The notes under the pieces were generated by a model. That model saw only the letters and a list, made by a program, of their open reading frames with translations. It searched no databases and was not told the origin of the DNA. A program made the translations under genes and the position numbers. From Gigaspora margarita (Eukaryota; Glomeromycota; Glomeromycetes; Diversisporales; Gigasporaceae): 64,000 bases of DNA. Of this stretch, positions 48,230 to 58,414 are shown in pieces (position 1 is the stretch's first letter; each line of letters opens with the position of its first letter). The DNA is taken from the NCBI GenBank assembly GCA_009809945.1, contig WTPW01000300.1, positions 240,980 to 304,979 of the forward strand, given 5' to 3'.

Positions 48230-48828
48230 AGTCCTCAGGGTCGATAGCATAGCGGTTATGCTCTGAGGATGCAAATCGGAAGGTTGCCAGTTCAATTTCC
48301 GGTAGCAGTAAAAACTTAAAAATCTATGATGTGGGTCCTACCAAAAAGGAAACTGAAACACGGTTAGGGTTAGGGTTCTCTTTTGATGCATTTATTGTTA
48401 GAAGCTTATATAGATATCAATACCGCAGGAAGACAGGGACCTGGGATGTCAATTGACAGACCTCTATGATGCGGTGCTTCAGTAGTCATGATCAAAACAC
48501 TGAGATCATACTAAGTCAGAACCACGATTTGAATAACCAAAGTCACATGACATATTGAGAGGTTGAAGTCTGAAAGGATACTTCAAGAACACGTGGCGGT
48601 GCATTCAGACTGTGATTCGTACTAACAGGTGACTGCTCGAGTTGATAACCAGCAGGCCCTGCTGGAAGAAAAATTGCTCAGTGAGACAACCCTAATTGGG
48701 CACTCAATGAAGTAGCCGCATTTATGCCTACTCATAGTAATTAGATAATTATTAAATGTACTTGTACTTTAATTTAAGAGTTTAATAAAGGTAGCGCAAG
48801 GTTGTTAAGATTCAAAAAAAAAAAAAAA
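48230..48828 (+). mobile_element. tRNA-derived SINE, 599 bp, with poly(A) tail
   Basis: An exact 16-bp target-site duplication ATTAAATTGCAAAACC flanks it (48214-48229 and 48829-48844). The head has pol III A and B boxes (TAGCATAGCGG at about 48247 and AGTTCAATTTCC at about 48290). The body includes two and a half TTAGGG units (about 48363-48378) followed by sequence shared with the 43537-44625 foldback element. The 3' part (gggcactcaatgaagtagcc ... taataaagg) ends in 15 A. The tail resembles the 3' end of the retro-insertion at 55593-58015 in layout, suggesting use of the same reverse-transcription machinery (inference). Confidence 0.88.
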
Positions 48829-49082
48829 ATTAAATTGCAAAACCTTGTGAAAACTTGCAAAAACCTGTAAAATGTTTAAAAATAAGTATACTGTATTATT
48901 TGCCACTTTATTTAGTAGTTTTAAATTACAAAGTAATTCAGTTACTACTCTTTTCATATTTTTTGTCTGCTTTTCAAATTTTCTGCAATTACACAGTAAT
49001 TTAGTTTATGATTTTTAATCTGATATCTATCGATTATTACTGTTATTATTGATTACTATTTTTATTGATAGTCCTCGTCAGG

Positions 49083-50596
49083 TAGTGATGAGCAAATACC
49101 AATTTTTTTAAAAATCCCACGTGAGATGTGGATTCCACATGGGATCTGTGCAAAATTCACGGGATCAAGTAGAGTTTCTGATTTTTTCACGATAAATAAA
49201 TATATATATATAAATCAATGCTAGGAATGTTATTTCTTATTAAAATAATAATTATTTCTTATAAATATTACTGCATTTATAATAAAAATGCTTATATAGA
49301 TTTTGCCTATATTTAAAACATCTAAACTTATAATTATTAAATTTATTAATTCAGATTTCTCTTAATTTCTCAATTTGTTTTTAAATATTATTATATAAAG
49401 ATATATTCAAAATTATAATGGCAACAAAGTGATTAAATCTTAGGGGCATCCATAAATAATGTTATGTACCCCTACATAGTAGCTCTTGACACCCCTACTA
49501 TATAAAATAAAATTTAAAAATCTGTATATTTATATATATAATTTTACAAAAACTTGAATATATTATGACCCAGTGATCCAATCTGGATAATTTTGGTATC
49601 ATTCAATTCGTATCTATGAGACGAATCCAATAGTACCAAAATAATTTCATCTGGATCACTGGATCACGTTTTATTAACGAAATACTATTGATTTTATAGT
49701 AATTTTATAAGAAAACATAATAACCAATAGTATTTCATTAATAAAACGTGAATCAGTGATGCAAATCAAATGAAATTGGTATCATTCGAATCCTCTCCTC
49801 GAGACGATTCGAATGGTACCAAAATCATCCAATCTGGACCACTGGATCAAGTTTTAAACAAATTTTTATAAAAAATTGTAATATATTGGGGGGACCCTCT
49901 ACATATTGGAAAATCGTTATATTTTGGGGGACCCCCCCTCAAGCATAATGTAATTTATAGATGCCCCCTTATAAGCATATAAAAATTTATAAGTAATCAG
50001 GCGCATAATCAGGTATAAATGTACTAAAATTTATAAGTGATCAGGTACATTTGTACAAAAATTTATAGGTAACCAGGTTATATATGAACAAAAATTCATA
50101 AATGACTCATAAGAAGTTCATAATTGGGCTTATCAAATAGTCACTTTTATACTTAATAATCATCTAATACACATAAATAATTGGCTCAAATTTTATTTAC
50201 CTTATCACTCATATTAAATAATCACTGAAATTGGAGATTTTTGCCCATATGGTACACAATATTCTTGATGTATTATTTATGCAAGAAATTAAAAGTCTAG
50301 ATTCCTATTTTATTAATAATGACAATTTTAACAATTTATTTCAACATACAATTTGTGCATTATCTCTGTACATACATATATATGTGCGAACAAGAAACAA
50401 ATAAAAAGTTAATGCGTGCATAATATTTTTATGTACATCAAATACTAATAAGTCATTGCCCACTTATGTTAAAGCTGGCCAGATAATTTGTTAATGCAGG
50501 CCAGATGATATGCTAATGCAGGCCAAATAATCTTATATTAAAAATCCTGCATGCAGGATTTTGAATCCTGCACATCCTGCGCGCAGCCCATCACTA
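49083..50596. mobile_element. hAT-type element, 1514 bp, with nested Harbinger-like MITE
   Basis: Ends TAGTGATGAGC and GCCCATCACTA are inverted (10 of 11); the 8-bp duplication is TCGTCAGG (49075-49082) versus TCTTCAGG (50597-50604). Subterminal palindromes (ccacgtgagatgtgg; cctgcatgcagg, ctgcgcgcag). Termini belong to the same TAGNGATGRGC class as 26670-29128. Contains a minisatellite of about 37-bp units (aaaatttataagtgatcagg) at 49980-50100. No transposase. Confidence 0.85.
49443..49968. mobile_element. Harbinger-like MITE, copy 2 (526 bp, inverted, unoccupied)
   Basis: Inverted relative to copy 1 (25142-26031); ends GGGGCATCCATAAATAATGT and (inverted) GGGGGCATCTATAAATTACA; duplication TTA at 49440-49442 and 49969-49971. 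It carries a single uninterrupted CTCTTGAC (49483-49490), the empty version of the hAT target in copy 1. The core palindromes ggtaccattcgaatc/gagacgattcgaatggtacc are well preserved. Confidence 0.88.
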
Positions 50597-50604
50597 TCTT
50601 CAGG

Positions 50605-51430
50605 AGTATTTAAATACACAATGTTGCAATTTATTTCGAATTATTGTGATATAATATTGCATAATTTTTATATATGTATTTCATAGTATTCCATAATTGA
50701 AAATTGCAAAATATTTCGCGTCAATTCATAATTCTTGTGCAAATTTTCGGGCTATAATACTTATGTAAGACTATGTTTATATAATTCGCTAATGCAGTAA
50801 GTAAATATAATAGTAATAAGTAAGTATAGTAGAAAGGTATAAATGTACATCAGCAAAATAAATATACAAATCTTTTGAAAGAATTGCATGACAAAATCTT
50901 TCTAAAAATTGTGATCGATTCTAAATCTTTTGAAAAAATTGCAATTTTTTGAAAGATTTTAGCATGCAATTCTTTCAAAATATTTTGAAATAAATTTCAA
51001 AATATTTCAAAATATGTTGTGAAATATTGTGAAATAGGCTAAAAAAAATGTAAACCTCTATCTAATTATCCTACTTCAGGGGTATAGAAGGTAATATTTC
51101 ACATATTATCATATAAATCTGCAATATTTTGCAATATTTTGCAATATTTTTCACAATATTTATTCATAATCACAGTAATAAAATAGAAATAAGAATAGCA
51201 AAATAATAATTCAATAATAAATATATATATAATTTATTATAACTTTATTTTTTAAAAATATTTAAAAATTACAAATATAAAGCAAAATTATTGATAGTAT
51301 TTTTATTAAAAAATATATATATAAAAAAGTAGCATTATTTGTTAATAAAAAAAACAACAAAAAAAAACAAAATTTTACACATTGCTATCAGGTTCTTGTT
51401 TTTCTTGATTTCTTGTTGATTCTTTATTAT
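50605..51430. repeat. AT-rich inverted-motif region
   Basis: Many short gaaatatttc / gcaatattt repeats and an imperfect palindrome around 50860-50990 (tttgaaagaattgcatg ... catgcaattctttcaaa). Transposon borders could not be defined. Confidence 0.5.
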
Positions 51431-51438
51431 TTTTTTAA

Positions 51439-51953
51439 GGGTAGAGAATATATAGATCATTTATTATATGATTTTGGTAGTATAAATTTTTTCTTTTTAA
51501 AATTAAGAATCTTTTATTAAGCAATTATTTTAAATTCATAATAAAGGTTGTAAAATATATTTTTCTAATTCTAATAGTAGTAAAATTAGTAATATTAGTT
51601 AAATATTTACTAAGAAACTTGTACTTGAAAATTGGGTATTACTATTTGTTTACAAAAATCATATAATGATCATATGATGTAACCAATCAAAATTAACTAT
51701 TTTGTATAACTATAGAGAATTTGAATTGACTACAGAGAACTTTACTAAATATACAAGTATATTTTTTTAAAAATATTTTATTATTAAAATTTATATCATT
51801 AGAAAAAGCATGTTTTAATCTACAAATTACAAAAATTTTAACAAAAATTAAATGTTATTATAAAAGTTTTATTAGTAGCATATTTCTAATTTCTATATAA
51901 AATTATTTGTACTACCAAAATCATATTATAAATGATCTATGTAACCTCTAACC
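51439..51953. mobile_element. TTAA-targeting MITE, 515 bp
   Basis: Inverted ends of about 57 bp (GGGTAGAGAATATATAGATC and, inverted, GGTTAGAGGTTACATAGATC, continuing through atcatttat.atatgatttt) are flanked by TTAA on both sides (51435-51438, 51954-51957). The TTAA target and GG start fit Kolobok or piggyBac-type elements; no transposase to decide. Confidence 0.8.
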
Positions 51954-52239
51954 TTAAATATATTCAAAAATTTCTAAAATTTGAACTTAATACAAAAATC
52001 GTAAATTTGTATGAAATTTTTAAATATACTCACCTTTTCTTAGCCTTTTTCTTTTTTTTTTCTTAAAAAAAATATTTTTTCAAATAAAATTCAATTTAAA
52101 AAATTAAAAAATTTTGTATTTTAAAATATATACATTTTTTTCGAATGGTTGTAAAGGTCATTTGTGATTATTAAATATATTCTATAAATTTTAAACATTT
52201 AAACATTTAAAATAATTATAATATTTCTATACAATATAA

Positions 52240-53990
52240 ATATACTTGTTCAGATTCTTTAGATTCATTTGGTTTTCTGATTCTTCTGGAGGTTCTTCAG
52301 ATTCTTTCAGATTTCTGCTTTCTCTAATTTTTTAGGTTCTTCAGATTCTTCTGATTCATTTCTTTCTTCAGAGCCAACAATTTCTTCAGAATTTAATATT
52401 GAAAATGATTCTTTACATTCTAACTTTCACTCTATTTCAAAAAATTTAACAAATCTTTAGTAAATTATAATAATAATAATAATAATAGCTTACTAGATTT
52501 CTATACATATCATCTTTAACTATATCCTCAGAAATCATTAATTTTTCTTGTTCTGGACTAAAAAAAGATTTGTATACAGCTATTGCATATGCTGTCTTCA
52601 TATTGGTTGCTTCTCCAGAGGGACAAGTCCTATTTAAAATTTGAATAATATAAGTATCATCTTTACTAAAACTATTAGAAACTCTTAAAAAAAAACAGCT
52701 TTTGACAATTCTACATTTTTTCTGATTTCTCCTACTTCAAAATTTCTTCAGATTTCACCTTGCTGTTAATGGTGTCTAAAAGGCTACAAAAACAAAAAAC
52801 ATAGATTCTTTAATTTTTGTTGTTAAGATACTTTGCAACAACCTAACTTTTCTAAAAGCTAAAAAAATTTTTTTAAAATTAGAAAATAATAAAGTATTTA
52901 ATATTTTTAATATATGCGAAAAATGAACATTTTTTGAATTTATTTGAAATATTTAAACATTTTTCATATTCAAAAAATATTTAAATATTTTGAATAAATT
53001 TAAATATTTTAAAAATAAAAAAATAAATTTTTACAGATCCATAAAATTTCTTCACATAATAGGTTTTCCAATCTTTCTTTGACATCTGGTTAATAAATTT
53101 GAGGTAGTACTTTACAGGTAGACTTCCACTGCTTGCCTAAGTTCATCGTCAGTTGAGTAGATAGAGTTGTTTAACAACTCTTTAGCAGCCCCTTTGATGC
53201 ATTGCTAATTATAAAAAATTAAATATTAAAAAAATGAATAAAGTGAAACTTTGTGAAAACTTGCAAAAATTTGCAAAAAAATTACCTCTTAGAAAGCTTT
53301 TTCATTTGTTGCATCAAAGATTTCTACCAAACTTTCTTCAAGAACTTTCAACCAATTTTCAATGTGATCTACTTTTGAAGAAAGTTTTTGAATTTGGTAA
53401 ATAATTTCACCCTGATTATCTAAAATTTTAGAGATCGTCTTTTCTGAAACTTTATTTAAAATTAAATTATAATCAATAAAAATATTTAAAAAATAAAAAA
53501 ATAATTAAAAAAAAATAATTTTAAATTAAATAAAGAATTTAAAATCAATGATCTCATAATGAGCCAGAAGATAAAGACTTTTATAAAAAAAATAAGCTAG
53601 CAGATTTAGCAAGATAGTTATGTATTACATTCATATGGCTAGAGCAGTGCTAGAGCTTGCCATAGGTTTTACTACTTATATTTACACCATCAACAATTAT
53701 ATATAGATATTAAATTTAATTATTTTACATGCTAGCAAATTGCCAGTTTGCTATTCACAATATCAGCAACTCATATATATAATTAAGAAATCTATAATTA
53801 AAATATAAAATTAAAATAATTCTAAATTAAATTAGCTACTGGTGAAAGTTTGCACAGGTTCTTTTGAACCTGCTGTCATGCTTCTTTCAATTTGGGGTCT
53901 AGCTGCTTGCTCTTTTTTTATTTTTCCTTTAGTAGTCTTGCTAGACTTGCTGGTCTTGTCTTTTTTAGAACCGGAGAGTTTACTTGCAAA
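52240..53990 (-). pseudogene. Decayed multi-exon gene, unknown family (paralogue of 62030-63950)
   Basis: Coding-like segments follow in order on the minus strand, separated by AT-rich pieces with GT...AG-like borders. First is a Lys-rich KKDKTSKSSKTTKGKIKKEQ ... AGSKEPVQTFT (53990-53840; donor gtagct). A coiled coil follows, ISKILDNQGEIIYQIQKLSS ... LKVLEESLVEIFDATNEKAF (53440-53290), with a stop at its end. Next are AAKELLNNSIYSTDDELRQA (about 53195-53130) with a stop, and KDWKTYYVKKFYGS (about 53080-53040, donor gtaaaa). TCPSGEATNMKTAYAIAVYK ... SFFSPEQEKLMISED (about 52635-52520) and an acidic NSEEIVGSEERNESEESEEP (about 52405-52340) complete the series. Stops in two exons indicate decay. 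Family not identified. Exons with the same order and related sequence occur at 62030-63950. Confidence 0.5.
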
Positions 53991-53999
53991 TATTTTTAT

Positions 54000-55284
54000 T
54001 TTTTAAAAAGTTATAAAAAAAAACTTAAAAGAAAAATTAGCTGTAACTTAAAAATAAAAAGACAAATATAAAGTTAGTTGTTTTTATAAATAAGAAATAA
54101 TTTAAAATAGGTAACAAAGTTAAAAAGTTTAAAAAGAGCAAAATTATAATATAATATTTTAAAAGCTTAAAGGTTTTGCAATTTGGCAAATGTATTCGAG
54201 TGGTTTGAAAGTTGTAAAAAAAAAAATCAATGTTGATTAATGATCTATTGTTTATATTGTTTACTATATATAGTAAAATTAATATTACCACAGTTGATCA
54301 TTACTGCTCATGAGTTCAGCCAATTAGATTGCAGGATCTTGTATAACCAAACCAAAGAAAAATACAAAAATCTTTTAATAATAAAATATTTTACTATGAT
54401 AACAAGTTTTTGGAAAATAAGTAAAAGTTCTCAGCATTAAATTTTACATATAAACAAATCTTTTTAACCCAAACCCTACCCAACACTAACTTTAAATTTT
54501 TCTTAAAAATTTATAATTATGCGGTAATACTCATAGTTTCATATGATATCACGTAACCAATAACTTCATCGCTAATACTATGTAGAGTAAAAAATTAATT
54601 ACTCTAAATTTTTAAAAATGTTAATAATTTTAATACTTTAGTATTATTTTGAAATTAATTAAAGTGATGAAAGTTGTCAATTTATGCAAAACAATATTTG
54701 CTGTTTACTATTTATAGCAAATTTTAATAAAGATTTCATTTTTTAAAATTGATTTGTTTTTCAAATCAGCAAGACTATAATTTATTTTTTGCAATATTCT
54801 AAATTAATATAAAATTTAATGCAATGCATTTAATTAATTTTTTTTTGTATAATAAAAAAATTTCAAACTTCAATATGATGAATTAATTATATCAAGAAAA
54901 AGTTAACATGACAAATTAATTACAGGCAGTACAATTTAGCAAGGCTAAGGAGTATATCTATTGGTATCTCACTAAATAATACATTACATGATCTTTTATA
55001 CTATTTTATTATATATTAATAGCTAAGTTTATCGATCAGCAGGCTGTGCTTAATTTTGGCTTACAGGCAGTATTTTTTTATACAGTTTTACATGTCATTA
55101 CGTAACCAAAGTCTTCATTGCTAATACTATGTAGAATAAATTAATTAATCACATTAATTTTTTTTAAAAAAGCTTTAAACATAAATTTAGTAATTGTGTA
55201 TAAATTCGCAGATATGCTGTGAAAATTAAATAAATTAAGATTTGATAAATTTTAATTATTTCACATTTTTTTGATTATTTAAGA
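54000..55284. other. AT-rich spacer, no gene seen
   Basis: Frames at 54037-54291 and 54240-54440 overlap on opposite strands and lack domains. Two direct decayed repeats around 54520-54580 and 55085-55140 (cacgtaaccaataacttcat / tacgtaaccaaagtcttcat followed by gctaatactatgtag) were noted. Confidence 0.45.
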
Positions 55285-55287
55285 TTA

Positions 55288-55516
55288 GGCCATATAAAGT
55301 TAATTTTTTGGTTCTCATAACCCGGCCGGGTCATATTTTGGAAATTTTTTGAAAAAAATTTTTTATATGTTTTAATAGTCGGGTGGGATTTTAAAAAAAA
55401 TTTTTTAAAAATTTTTTAAAATTTTATATATAAAATTTTTTAAATAAAAGTCCGGGCGGGCGGGTCATATTTTTTGTCTCATGTTATGAGAACCAAAAAA
55501 ATAACTTTATATGGCC
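55288..55516. mobile_element. Harbinger-type MITE, 229 bp, GGCC ends
   Basis: About 34-bp inverted ends GGCCATATAAAGTTAATTTT / (inverted) GGCCATATAAAGTTATTTTT, continuing through ggttctcataac, with 3-bp duplication TTA (55285-55287, 55517-55519). GGCC-start and TWA target are typical of PIF/Harbinger. Confidence 0.88.
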
Positions 55517-55592
55517 TTATCATAACGAATTAAATAATTTAAAAATAATTTATTTAATAATTTGCATCTTTTCAAAATTAATTAAAGCATAT

Positions 55593-58015
55593 TGATAGAA
55601 TAATCAACTCTTTCCGACAATCACTTGGACCAAATTTTTAACAGAAGAAAATGAAAAGTTTTTTGCTGAAGCATTGATAGTATCGCAAGACTTATGGTTT
55701 TTACAAAGGTCAACCTTACTCTGGAGGACTCCTCTGTTATATTCAGCATGCAAGCCAAAAGCAACAGTAGTAAGAACGAGTGAAACAAGCAGGTGGCGCT
55801 TTAGTAAGCACAAAATTTTGGTAGAGAGACAAAAAATTTTTTCATGACGAAGTAAGGGAGCTTCCAGAAATCAGCTGATTTCTGGGTGGGTGGGTGGGTC
55901 AGCTGAAGTATCAGGTGTAATTCCGGCCAAAATTTCATAATTCCGGCCAAAGTTGCAAAATTATATTTGACCAAAATTATAGATTTAATAATAATATTTG
56001 ATAATTAATAACTTTTGAACTACTGGACCAAATTTGATGATTCAACTACCAAAATGATCCCCTCAATGAGAGGATTCTAGCGAGTCCAAAATCGTTAAAA
56101 TTCAATCACAGGATCCTGCGATCGGAATAGATTTGTGCTACTATAAAGTTCTATAATTTATTAAATAATTATAACCCATTTATAGCAACACAAATTTATT
56201 TCGATCATAGGATCCTGTGATTGGATTTTAACGATTTTGGACTCGCTAGAATCCTCTCATTGAGAGGATCATTTTGGTAGTAAAATCATCGAAATTGGCC
56301 CAGTAGATCAGAAGTTATTAACAATTAAAAATTAATATTTAATTGTTAATAACTTCTGATCTACTGGGCCAATTTCGCTGATTTTACTACCAAAATGATC
56401 CTCTCAATGAGAGGATTCTAACAAGCCCAAAATCGTTAAAATCCAATCACAGAATCCTAAGATCGAAATAAATTTGTGTTGCTATAAATGGGTTATAATT
56501 ATTTAATAATAGAACTTTTATAGTAACACAAATCTATTCCGATCACAGGATCCTGTGATTGAATTTTAACAATTTTGGGCTTGCTAGAATCCTCTCATTG
56601 AGAGGATCATTTTGGTAGTAAAATCATCGAAATTGGCCCAGTAGATCAGAAGTTATTAACAATTAAAAATTAATTTTTAATTGTTAATAACTTCTGATCT
56701 ACTGGGCCAATTTCGATGATTTTACTACCAAAATGATCCTCTCAATGAGAGAATTCTAACAAGCACAAAATCGCTAAAATCCAATCACAGGAGCCTGAGA
56801 TCGAAATAAATTTGTTTTACTATAAATGGGTTATAATACTATAAATGGGTTATAATTATTTAATAAATTATAGAACTTTTATAGTAACACAAATCTATTT
56901 CGATCACAGGATCCTGCGATTGGATTTTAACGATTTTGGGCTTGCTAGAATCCTCTCATTGGGAGGATCATTTTGGTAGTTAAATCATCAAATTTGGTCC
57001 AGTAGATCAAAAGTTATTTACTATTAAATGTTTTATTTAACTTTTTAATAATCGTAAAATCTGATTGGCTAATTGGAGTATCAGGTGTGGGTGGGTGGGG
57101 GTAGGCTCATAGTAAACAAAAATCAGCTGATTTCTGGAAGCTCCCTAACCTATGACAGAATAAAGGAGAACAGCAAAAGAATGAGTTTTCTGACTACACA
57201 CTCCTGTGAATTTCTTGCAAGTAATTTCTTTCTATTATTTTTCTCGCTTCTCTGCTGACCTTTCAAAATTTTTGATGAAAAGTAGCGATTTGGTTTACTC
57301 TCTGCAAAAGATCAGCATTGTTTACTTTTCCAAATTTGAACAGACCCAGTAGAATGCAACCACATAACGTGTTTGTTTATGGATGTACCATCAGTGCTAC
57401 TCCATATGATGTTGCTCCAGTCAATGGTTAAGGGATATCTGAGGTTGGACGTTTGGTCAGAAGATGATATAAATTAAGGTGTAGCTTTAAAGTAGAGATA
57501 TACAATAGTTGCATTTGTTATATAATTTTTATTAAGCCTGGCACAGGTTATAATAGTGTATTTTTTTTCTTTTCTTTTTTGTTTCATTTTGTTTCTTTTG
57601 TTAGACTAGCCTTCATGTTCATACCATGTAGTTTTTTTTCTTTTTTGTTTTCCATTCTATTCTTCATTGTGTTTGTTTTTCTTTTTTTTTCTTTTTTCAT
57701 TTTCATTTTCTTGGCTTTTGTTCTTTTTTTACTTTACCTTCTCTTCTTATATGTCCTTATTAAATTCTTTGTTAGTTAAAGGAATACGAAGGAGAGAAGA
57801 AGCCATTTTGGTGTGGCACTTAGGCTAGTTTAACATAGCCTCTAGTTTTTAGATTATTCTTCAAATTAGTGCAGTAGGTTGCACTTGGGCACTGTCTAAT
57901 GGCAGCAGCCGGGTGATGTCAGGCTTGCAAATTAGGAGTAAACAAGTGTATTAATATAGCAATATACTTAGTATCTTAATAAAGTACTGGTGAAACTGCC
58001 TAAGTGAAAAAAAAA
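55593..58015 (+). mobile_element. Poly(A)-tailed retro-insertion (about 1.13 kb plus nested element)
   Basis: A 12-bp duplication ATTAAAGCATAT (55581-55592 and 58016-58027) brackets it. The plus-strand 3' end has AATAAA (57979-57984) followed about 22 bp later by a poly(A) tract, as in a reverse-transcribed polyadenylated RNA or a non-LTR element. The 5' part contains an ATG-less open stretch in plus frame (LWFLQRSTLLWRTPLLYSAC, about 55688-55750); its antisense frame looks like a signal peptide but has no ATG. The middle is T-rich (57560-57770). Parent not identified: truncated LINE, SINE or processed transcript. A Harbinger-like element (55856-57145) has inserted into it. Confidence 0.65.
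55856..57145. mobile_element. Harbinger-like palindromic element, 1290 bp
   Basis: Inverted ends GGGAGCTTCCAGAAATCAGC with 3-bp duplication TAA (55853-55855, 57146-57148). Next to each end a G-rich gggtggg(t/g) run is mirrored. The interior consists of about five alternately oriented copies of a module reading gattttgggcttgctagaat - cctctcattgagagg - atcattttggtagt - ccagtagatcagaagttatt, so the whole element can fold into nested hairpins. No transposase. Confidence 0.88.
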
Positions 58016-58414
58016 ATTAAAGCATATCGTAACGAATTGAATAATTTTTAAATTAAATATTTATTGAACTTATACATAAATATTAATTATTTTAAATTTT
58101 CTTATATTGTTTTGAAATATTTATATGAACATAAATGCTAACATAATAAATTAAATACTCTAATTTAATTTAAAATATAAACTGGATTTTTATACTTTCA
58201 AAAGTTATAAATATGATTAAAAACTTCTTTATTTTTTTTGTAATAAAATTTTATTTCTAAATATCTTTAAAACATTAAATCAAATTGAAATTATTATAAT
58301 CTTAAAATATAAATTTCACTATTTCTCTCTAATATCAAATATAATCCTAATCTCATTAAAATGACTAGCTTCAAATATTACACCTGTGATCTTACTTATC
58401 TATCATGAAATAGT

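Noticed and set aside
50599-51080. Element bounded by TTCAGGAG / TTCAGGGG
   Set aside because: No terminal inverted repeats; the left copy overlaps the target duplication of the 49083-50596 hAT.
55604-55813. Small protein with apparent signal peptide on the minus strand
   Set aside because: Begins at TTG with no in-frame ATG; antisense to a poly(A)-tailed retro-insertion and directly beside a nested element.
57579-57779. Hydrophobic Phe/Leu-rich frame (also 46720-46950, 47220-47504)
   Set aside because: Translation of T-rich low-complexity DNA.
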